A DNA stretch of 13,225 bases, from positions 9,905 through 23,129 of the forward strand of contig UZAE01013377.1 of NCBI GenBank assembly GCA_900617975.1, in the 5' to 3' direction. Positions 1 through 9,000 of this stretch are shown here, in pieces. Position 1 is the first letter of the stretch; every line of letters starts with the position of its first letter. Made by a program: the position numbers and the translations under genes. The notes below the pieces were generated by a model, which saw only the letters and a list, made by a program, of their open reading frames with translations, did not search any database and was not told the DNA's origin. Origin of the DNA: Rodentolepis nana (taxonomy: Eukaryota > Platyhelminthes > Cestoda > Cyclophyllidea > Hymenolepididae).

Positions 1-19
1 CCGTATCCCTATATCTAAG
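1..19 (+). CDS. TARDBP: Exon fragment: end of TDP-43 RRM1 (RIPISK)
   Basis: Too short for any ORF scan, but read from base 2 it gives R-I-P-I-S-K and is followed directly by a good donor, AAG|GTAGGT. Human TDP-43 ends RRM1 with K-L-P-N-S-K, followed by nine residues before the RRM2 start R-K; here K is likewise followed by nine residues, from the next exon, before R-K. The join to 1201 is phase 0. The human Asn179 position is Ile here. Base 1 belongs to the preceding codon, so the exon continues upstream of the window. Confidence 0.85.
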
Positions 20-3000
20 GTAGGTCGCTTTTAGTCGAATTGCTTACCGCTTAATATTGCATGGCATCCCTTAAAGCTCATACTAATAACCAATTTACTG
101 TTTGCTTGCTTTGTGTGTGTGTTTGTATGTGATGTTTCCATTTCTTCTGCTGTCTGTTCTGATTTTCTTTTTGGCAATTTCTTCCCACTTACCTCCAACT
201 TTGTCAAGATCTTACCAACTTACATTATCATTAGTACTCACATGACGCTTCATATGATCTAAGTATATCTTTGCTAAGTGCATTATATATATGTAAGGTA
301 AATAAATGTGTAAGGGCATTAGTTCTGTAGGAATCATCGCAGATGGAAGTTGGCTCTCAGTTCGGCTTCCTTATTGGTACACTCTCCATGTCAATGTGTG
401 TTTCAGTTTGGTTCAGCAAGGTTGTGAACGTATTTCTAGCACTCTTGAGACCCATATAGGTCCGCTTGCCCCTATCGTCACACAAAGTCACAAAAATACA
501 TTAGCAATCGCTCTCTTAACCTATTCTATTTCTCCTTTTTCTCACGATTTTGTGTCCACACTTCGGTTAGACACTCATACCTAGCTGTTTTTATTCCCAC
601 TTTCTTTCCTGCTTTCACATTCATCGAAGGCACACCAGTGTTCCAAATGGAATATTGGTCTTCTTGTTTTGTCTAAGTTGTTTACCTATCAGCCTTTAAG
701 AAGATCATTTGTTCTTTTAAAGTATATCTCATCCTAAGCTTACCAGACACAGAAATTGTGCTGACTTTACGCACACATACACCTATACAGAAGACGTGGT
801 TGGTTGCTTTTATATTGTGCGAAAGTTCGCTTGATAATGTAATCGATGTGATGTCGTCTTCATATCCCTAATTTCTTGTTGCGTTTGCCCATCAGTCCCA
901 TATCTCATTCTTAGGGTTATTGATAACATTGCATGCACTCATCTAACCACTTTTCTGCTGGCTTTATGGGTATGCTTGATCCCCTCTCTTGCTTTCTCCC
1001 CTAGGGTTTTTTGTTCTGGCATGCTCCTCTCCATTGTTTTGCATGTTCAACACTCTCTTGCTGAATAACTGTAGCATACAAACATGCACACACACATACA
1101 TACACATTGAGATCGTTGTTGCAATGATAACAATTAGTAGTGTGGTGATGATGATGATGATGTTGAGTGCGAGTATGCTTGCTTGTTTCCCCCATTGTAG
1201 AGTGAAGGTGACAGACAAGAAGTGCATCGTAAACTCCACATTGGCCAGCTCACCGAGGACATTACGGCCGATATGCTGCGTGATCACTTCTCACAATTTG
1301 GACATGTGAGTCTAACAGACCAACTTTCTTTACCCCCCTCTATAGTTAAAACAGTAGCGCTCCACCACCATTTCCCTTCAAATCCTGCGAGGCCCTGCTA
1401 ACCTCTTTATCATACTTTCGGTGTCTCTTTTTCCTGATATCCCAGTTTGCTTAAGTTTTTTTGTTTGAGTCCACTCTAACTTACTCCCGGAAAGCATTTT
1501 TTTCCATAAATGCAAGTTGTAGGCTAGTTGTCGCTGGTACCTTTTTTGTGTTGGTAATTAGTAATTTAGTAATTTATTAGTAATTTATTGTAATTTAATA
1601 GTAATTAGTAATTTATTCTTAGTAATTTATTTGTTTTTGTATTTTCCTTATGTGATAATTTTTTTGCGTATCTAAGCCAAAGTTTGTAAAGTTAGCCAAA
1701 TTCATTTATTTATATCAAATGGCAGGCACTTTGATGGTTATCATTAGCCCTTTAGTTGACTTCATGCTCACGGAGGGGAAGGAACATCAAAGTGAAAAAA
1801 GTCGAGTGGAGGGGCACTGAAGAGTGTTTTAAAGACGAAGGTTGAAAATTTACAAAAAAATGTGATGCAGTACTGTGGAAGTGGTCGAATATGTCATACA
1901 GTGGGGTGATGGTAGTTTGAAGTGAGAAGTCAACTGCCAGTCAATAGACTTTTTTGCCGCATGAGTATACGTTGCCCAGGGTGCACCACGTGGAAGTAAG
2001 TCTATCGCACACCCCGCTAGCCAAATTTTATAGCTTGGTTACTTGAAATTTTGGTTTGTATGCACCTACCCTATCTCATTTTGCTTTCTTTTGGAAAAAA
2101 ATTGTACAGGAGTGGCTACATTGCCCACTATCACAAGTTTGGTGCATCTAACACACAGTTGTTTTAAGTTAATCGAATTTACCAGCGTCCAAGTTGCAAT
2201 TACTACCTTCCTCTACGAAGAATGTATTTTTAGTTAAATGTTCGCCTTTTGGCATAGCTACTAAAGTGTGGTTTAACTTTTTCTGTCGCATTAAAATTCC
2301 CCTTTTTGGAGGGATATTTGAACTGGGTTGTCAAATATTTGACGTAACTGTGGTTGAATTTTTTGACAGCTTAGCCTCCATCTTTTATTGAATTAGTGGT
2401 TAACGTACTCATCTTCAACTCTTGAGTTCAATTATTTTATGGCTGGGGTGTGGGATAGACTTACCTCCTCGTTGTGCACCCTGGGCAACGTATAATCATA
2501 CGGCAACAAATGTCTATTAACCGGCGGTTGATTTCTGACTTTAAAATACCATCTCCCTACTACTATAAGTCTATCGCACACCCCTTATACTGTAAGGCAA
2601 GTTAAGTATTTCCATACTGCTTATGTGTTTCTGTCTTTTCCTCCTCTATCTCGTTCTATTCACCTGCCCCCCCCCCTAACTCACCCCTGCCTAATTTATC
2701 GTATTTTGACGCCTACGTTTCGCTGGAATGCATCAGACCCAGGTTGATAAAAGAGAGAGTATGTTCAGCGCTTCTTTTACTTGGTTGACATTTTGGTTGT
2801 CCTTTATTTTGACATTGTAACTTAAATAGTTGCTGTCTCCCTTTCCTTCAACTCGTTTTGGCCTCCAATGTGGGTGAATGGCCGAGGTTTACCATGTGTC
2901 AGGAGCTAGTTCTCTAAGGTAGCTGGAGTTATACTTTCTCCTTTTTACTCTAGATATTTTAAAGGCCATCAGTGGAGGGGTTATGAGGGATATTCATTAA

Positions 3001-6000
3001 TAAATTGACATATACTCACATTATTCTATTGTTCCACGCCTTTGAATAGCAATAGGTGATGGAAATCTCAACAAGTCAGTAATTTTGGCACCTGAAGTGG
3101 TCTGTGATGATTTGTTCAACTGTCTAACAACTCTGCTATCTCTTTCTAATCCCAATACTATGAATAATACCTCTTTGCTTTTTCTCTACTATGCTTTGAG
3201 TGTAAACCGCGATTCGGGATGTCTCCAAAAGCGCATGAAATTGGTTGTAAACTACTTTTCAATCTTTTGGATATTATGATTTTATTCACTTTAAATATAT
3301 GGCTATACTTGTAATCACTTTTAAACGAGGCTCGAAGAGAAGAAGGTCAGATGTGTGATTAATTTGCCTAAAGGATTTTCGTTTTTTACACAAGATGGAT
3401 GCTGACGTTAAAGGTAATGAAGTTAGAATGACCTTAAACGCGTGTCGACTTTAAACCTGGTTACAATTTTAGGTCCTAAATGAGTTTCCAGTTAGTGTAG
3501 ATGCAAAGGGTGGAAGACGTATTGGCAATTGAACCATTTGACGCTTCTCTGCAAATACGATTAAAGTTTTTGCCTTTCCACAATTATGGTGGTAATGGTC
3601 TTGGTTAGTTTGACTGTTTTGTGTGTGGACGAAAGATCCACTGTCATGAAGTGGCTAATTCCTAATTATTTGAGCATGCTTAGAACTTGATGGATATGGC
3701 TGCTATTCGTATAGATGAATGTTCCTACCTTTGACCAAGCTTTACCCAGCATGCTTTTAGGCTTCTTGTTTGTTCAATGTTTTTGTGACTGAAGAAAAAC
3801 TTATAAGTAGTATGCCGACTTCTTTATTCAGGGTTTACCTTGGAATGCTTGAATAATTTTTTCAATGGGCTATGGTGACTCAAATTTTGAGCATTTTTAA
3901 ATGCATAAATTGACTTTTATCACTGTGTGGTGAGTTTACCTGTGCTTCTTACTAGACAGAAAGCCGTTTGGAGGCTCTTACGATCCCCAATACTTACTTC
4001 TTACTTGGCAACAGGCTTAAAGATAGCTTACCTTCAAGGAGTTACCTGAATTGTAAATTTTGGATACAGAGAAATAACGGTTAAGATAGCAACACTTCTC
4101 TGAGGTTTCAGATCACATCTTTTTCATTTGAGACTTGTATGTTGCAGCAGCAACATATGTGGCGATATCTGGGACGCTTTATTATGATTTGCTACATTTC
4201 ACGTTACGTTTTTTTAGCTGATTCACGATTAGTAGTGATGCTTACCGCCAGAGTATGCGAGCAAACACATCAGAGCATCGTTAAAAAGCTCACAAATTTG
4301 TTTTACATATCCATGTTGTTACAACGTCAGAAAGGAAAGCCATTAATTCTATTTAAGATACTCTAGTATAGAGAAGGAAGAGTGGACTACATATGTACAG
4401 CTTGACACAGGCCACGATCTTTGTTCGCCAGTTTTCTTCAATCTGATTATCAAAGGCCCAACTGTTGACTAATTCCCTCAAAGCCTCCAATACACTCCCA
4501 GTCAGTTCAGCCTGTTCCTTCTCTTCAATTTTTCATCTTTCCAGCCGGACAAAAGAGTACAACACACTTCTATTAAATGTGTTAATGTTTGCCTGATTAA
4601 TGTCGTGGGGGTGGGGGGGGGACAGGATAGAACATAAAAATTTCTTAAAAATGGCATTATTTTGCTATTGCGACTCCTTTTAGTTATTTTTTTGTGCAAC
4701 TCTTGGTCAACTGTTGTATAATTACCTTGTCAAAAACATTCCGCGTATTTTGCCCGTTTTTTGGCTTTGGAATGGGATTCAAGTACATTCCGATGCATGT
4801 TGTCATGGCAAATTTATTGGTTAAACGATTCCAAAAGTCTGATTTAAGTTGCCATTCATGCGAAGCTGTGGGACGCTAGAGCAATAAAAGCGACTTTTGT
4901 CATGTTTGCATGGAAGAGCCATAGTTCTTTATCTTAGCCGTTTCTTTCCTAATCTAATGGAGTATATTAAGAATAGATGCATCGTGCAAAGTAAATCTAT
5001 CAAATCACTTCTTGACTTATTAAGAAAATAGTGGTAAGGACGTAGGTACATTGTGTGCTGAAAGCAATGGGAGTCGTCTTGGCGAACACTTCCGGCGTGT
5101 AGCTTACCCGTCTCGAGACAGAAGACAACGAATCTGTGAGTTTGGGTTACGTCTTGAAGTTTCTGCTAGTTGGTTGACCACTAAGCATTCGCTATGACAA
5201 GTTTTGACTCTTGAGCGGACTACGTGCGCTTATCTCTGTGAGGACCCATAGGGATCATCTGGGAGAAATATTTAAAAGGATTATTGACTTTTCTATGTAT
5301 GTCCTATTCTTTTGCTGTGCGGGCTATCGTCAATAAAACAACAAGATAGGGTAATACTTTTTTGTAGAAGACCAGGAATTGTGAGGGGTAAGGGTTGGTA
5401 ACTACGAGAAAACAATGTAAAAATGTGGGTATAGGGAGGGGGGTGGGGGGGGGGGGAGTGGTTTAATATCAATCAAGGTAAAAATCAACTGTAAAATATT
5501 GGAAGCTACTCGAAATCTAAGGGAATCATTTAGATTAATTTCGTTTAAGTCATTCCCGCATCTTTCATGTAGCTCAGTTGATCAAAACAGTTTAGTCTAC
5601 CTTAGCGTTGACGATACCATTCATTTCAACTCCCATTCCTAAGGCTTCTCCTTCAAATCAATTAGTCAAGCAAACTTAAAACAAACTCACTTTTTTAGTC
5701 TGACACCGCTTGCACAGAAAATAAATAATTAATGAAATGCAAATTAAGGAACTGAGTGTTATGGCCCGTCCTAGCAATTAACGGTAACCTTAGAATTAAA
5801 AAAATGTACACTGGAGATCGTTTCCTTAATCTCCAATTTATGTGCCGTAGCCCGTCCAACGACTCTTTCCCACGTTACGCAATGGGAACCGTATGTAGCA
5901 CACGTTTTACTTCACAATAGGCTCTAATCGCTTAGTGACGGTACCCCCACCCTGTTTATGTGTACTTGCACTTTGCTACAGCCTGACTTGCTCCACGAGC

Positions 6001-9000
6001 AAATTTTTGGACTTTTATGAAGGGTCATTGTTGTTTACTTCTGGAGTTAATTCGCTTCTTTCCAAGAAAAGGAACATTTTTTGGGGGCATTGAAAAGGAA
6101 AAAGTTGGCATTGCGCGCATTCCTCCCTGTGGTGATTTTGTATCGCTGGATTTGCTTGAAAATGACTTATTTTAAGATCTAGGAATCTACTAGAGGGTTG
6201 GCAGAGAAATATTATAGATTAGCAGTTTAGCCATCTGATTGCTCTAGTTAGAAATTGTTAAAATTGCTAAGTTCTATTAGGGTCTAACTGCAAACTTCTC
6301 GATCAAGTAATTAGTTGTCACAATTTATCCACTTTCTTAGTCACGCGTTGGTGTTGAAAGGGGTCAAAAACGTCTTTATAAGGGGCCTTGCTTAAAAGTA
6401 AATTCTATGTAAGTGAATCTGCTTATATTCACAAATATAATTGTGCTATTCGTAAGTAGGTCTTATTTTCAACATTTTTTTTCCAGAAGAATAAGGGTCA
6501 AAGTTATGCACATTTAAAGTTATCGGATATGCTTTTGTGGAAATCGATGTTTGCTAAACGGGAATATGGGCTTTATAAGCTGTTCAAATTTAAAAGCACT
6601 CGTATTTATTTCCAATTTTCACGTCATCTTTTCTACGACAAAGCACCAAAATCAAAGTAATGTATAGACTCTAGAATGGTCACAAAAGCTCTATTTCGTA
6701 GGCCGATAGATATGCATAAATTTTGAACAAACAAGCTTCTTTCAAAAGGTAACTAAATCAAATTTGGTCCTCAATTGGTTATTTGCTGAAGAATTAAACC
6801 TTTCCATTGGAACGATACGTCTGGAATCGAGGGACTTTCAAGCGCGATCGAAAATAAAATAGCGAAGATCAAACTGATGTGGTGAATAGAAATGAAATCG
6901 AGTTGCGCAATAATTCTCCAACGACCACTTTTGTCGTTCTACGATTTTGAGTAGGTTTTTTGTTCACAATTCCGGTCTTGCCACACCGGTCAGTTCTTAC
7001 TCCTGGGTTCAATTAATCAGTCGATAATTGCTATTTTGGAGACATTGTTTTCTTGAGCATTACTGAGAGAAACAACTAATTTGTCGCTTGAAATACAAAA
7101 ATGATATATTGGCTACTTTTTACTCAATTATTTTTTATGTACGACGTTGATTTTGGAATATTTACAATAAAGTAAGCGTAAGGTCTCATCACACTGCTTA
7201 AAAGGAAGCTTTTTTGAAAACAGTTTGTCTTTACGAGATCTTATCTTTAATTTCTGCGCGGGAACCGGTATAGTTTTCATTCTAAGAGATACGTCTCTGC
7301 TACAAATGTATTTTTTCAACCACTGAATGTCCATTTGATGAGTTGAAGTTTGGAGTGGAGATCAGTTTTGTGAAAGCACGTTTCGCTTCTGATTTGGACG
7401 ACTTTTTCTCCCAGTAATCAGGTCGTGTTCTAGATTTCCTCCGTTATCTGCTGTCAAACTCTACCACTGGCTGGATGATATTGCAGATTTCTTCAATGCT
7501 CTGAACGTGTTTGTTTAAGAGAGAAAATCGTGCTCATTCCAATAAATATAAACGCTGCTAAGGTTTCTCACGTCAAAGCTGGAATCCGTTGGCTCCCATA
7601 GGAAGTCCGGAGTATCGAAGGGATATGGATGGTATATTGCTCTGCCTCTCCCCAACTCGAAATTTGAATTTGAGTTATGCAACTTTCGAAGTCTTTTTTT
7701 TTAACAGAAACTTGGTCAAATTATTGGGGGGAGAATAAGCCCGGCTTATTTTATTCGCAAAACTTTTCTCTCTAAGGAAAAGCATTAAATGGTGGGGGAA
7801 TATTTCCTACGGAAATACGGTTTCAGCTCAGAATACTGGTCTGCATCTTCCATCATTGAGGAGCACATTAAATGTTCCAGTTGGTACCAGTGAGAACGCG
7901 TTACTATTTACATTATAGCGGATTAAATTTGTACGCGTGAGAGGAAATCCGTTGCTAAACTTGATGACATCTTTAGTCGCCTTAATTAACCTAGAGGAGC
8001 TAGAAAATGGGGGGGGGGATCAAATTGACCCGATTTACTTTGTCTCTTTTCACAGGCCTTTATTGAGCCTGAAGTGGTTGAGATTCACTTCATCTTAAAC
8101 CAATTACGTGTGAATTTCATTGGAATTACCATTTAACCTAGTTTAAATAGTGAAATCGAGATTCCAATTCACTGTTTTCTTTTTATTGCTTCAGACGGTA
8201 CGTTTGACTAATTTAATTTCAAATAAAACAAATGTTTTTTTTTGCTTTTTTTTGTACTATGTTCGAGAGTGCGGATTCTAATTCCACCTCTCCGTCTGCC
8301 TCTTGAATAGATATTTATCTTGGTTCAAATTCTTCAGCTCGCCCCTTTGAATACCAAAGCTTTGTTTCTCTCTGGAGATCAAATCACTTTAATTTTGAAT
8401 TACTCACGTGAATTAATTGAAATCAAAGTGTGTATTTGATGGAGAATGATGTTTCAAGAGTGAATTTTTAATCATCGTTCTCCACACCAAAAGGTTTAAG
8501 TACTGTTATTCAATTTCCCTCCCTCTCAAAATCTTCAGGAGTTTATTGCTTTGTAATGTTAAGCTCGTTGGTTTTTGTGTGCCGGGTATTTACGTTAACT
8601 CTCTCTCTCTCTTTATTATCATCGTTGTCTAGATTACGGATGTATTTGTGCCCCGTCCTTTCCGTTCCTTCGCTTTTATAACATTTGAAGACTCGGACGT
8701 TGCCGCCTCTTTACTGGGTCAGGATCAGGTTATAAATGGACAAACCTTGACTGTTGGTTCCGCAGTCCCCAAAATGCCCGCTTCCACCTTCATGCATCAC
8801 GGTGGTCCAGGCGGGGCCGGTCTTGGGCATGGGCATCAGCAATTGGGACATGGGGGTCCTCATGGTAATCCCCACGGACCACCTGGAGGACCTGGCGGAC
8901 ATGGAAGTATGATGCATAATATGTATCCCATTAGTGCTGCCCACGGTGGACCTCAAGGAATCCCTTGGAGTGGTGAGTGGTTGTCATGGTGAAAAAGCTA

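Larger units (their letters stand above)
20..1200 (+). other. Intron between RRM1 and RRM2 exons
   Basis: 1181-bp phase-0 intron, GT..AG. It holds a (TG)n tract at 112-134, a CA-rich tract at 1075-1110 and a GAT repeat at 1147-1162. I see no further exon in it; the 92-residue open frame at 306-584 has no recognisable similarity, no splice support and ordinary intron composition. Confidence 0.85.
1306..8632 (+). other. Giant intron splitting RRM2
   Basis: 7327-bp phase-0 intron between helix alpha1 and strand beta2 of RRM2 (donor CAT|GTGAGT, acceptor TTGTCTAG|). It is AT-rich with stop codons in all frames; the short open frames of 60-75 codons inside it show no recognised domain. Its first 1.3 kb holds a minisatellite and a composite repeat. 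The rest (about 2600-8590) holds G/C homopolymers and small hairpins, but no gene that I can support. No tRNA was seen. Confidence 0.85.

Noticed and set aside
306..584. 92-codon open frame on the + strand in the first intron
   Set aside because: No recognisable domain, no splice or start context, and it lies between two exons whose phases join directly.
1147..1162. GAT repeat as a His-tag-like coding element on the minus strand
   Set aside because: The poly-His translation comes only from the trinucleotide repeat within an intron.
964..1309. Overlapping open frames on both strands across the RRM2 exon
   Set aside because: Shadows of the real exon at 1201-1305 combined with CA and GAT microsatellites, which give the Cys/Val- and His-rich translations.
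4139..4366. 75-codon open frame in the giant intron
   Set aside because: Cys/Leu/Ile-rich translation with no family resemblance and no splice support.
7000..7030. GGGTTCAATTAATC as a tRNA B box
   Set aside because: No A box at suitable distance and no acceptor-stem pairing.
7128..7334. 68-codon minus-strand open frame rich in Lys
   Set aside because: Reads vaguely protein-like but has no motif, no upstream or downstream exon partner and AT-rich composition that yields Lys by chance.
8711..8956. Minus-strand open frame opposite the Gly/His-rich exon
   Set aside because: Antisense shadow of biased codon use in the real exon.
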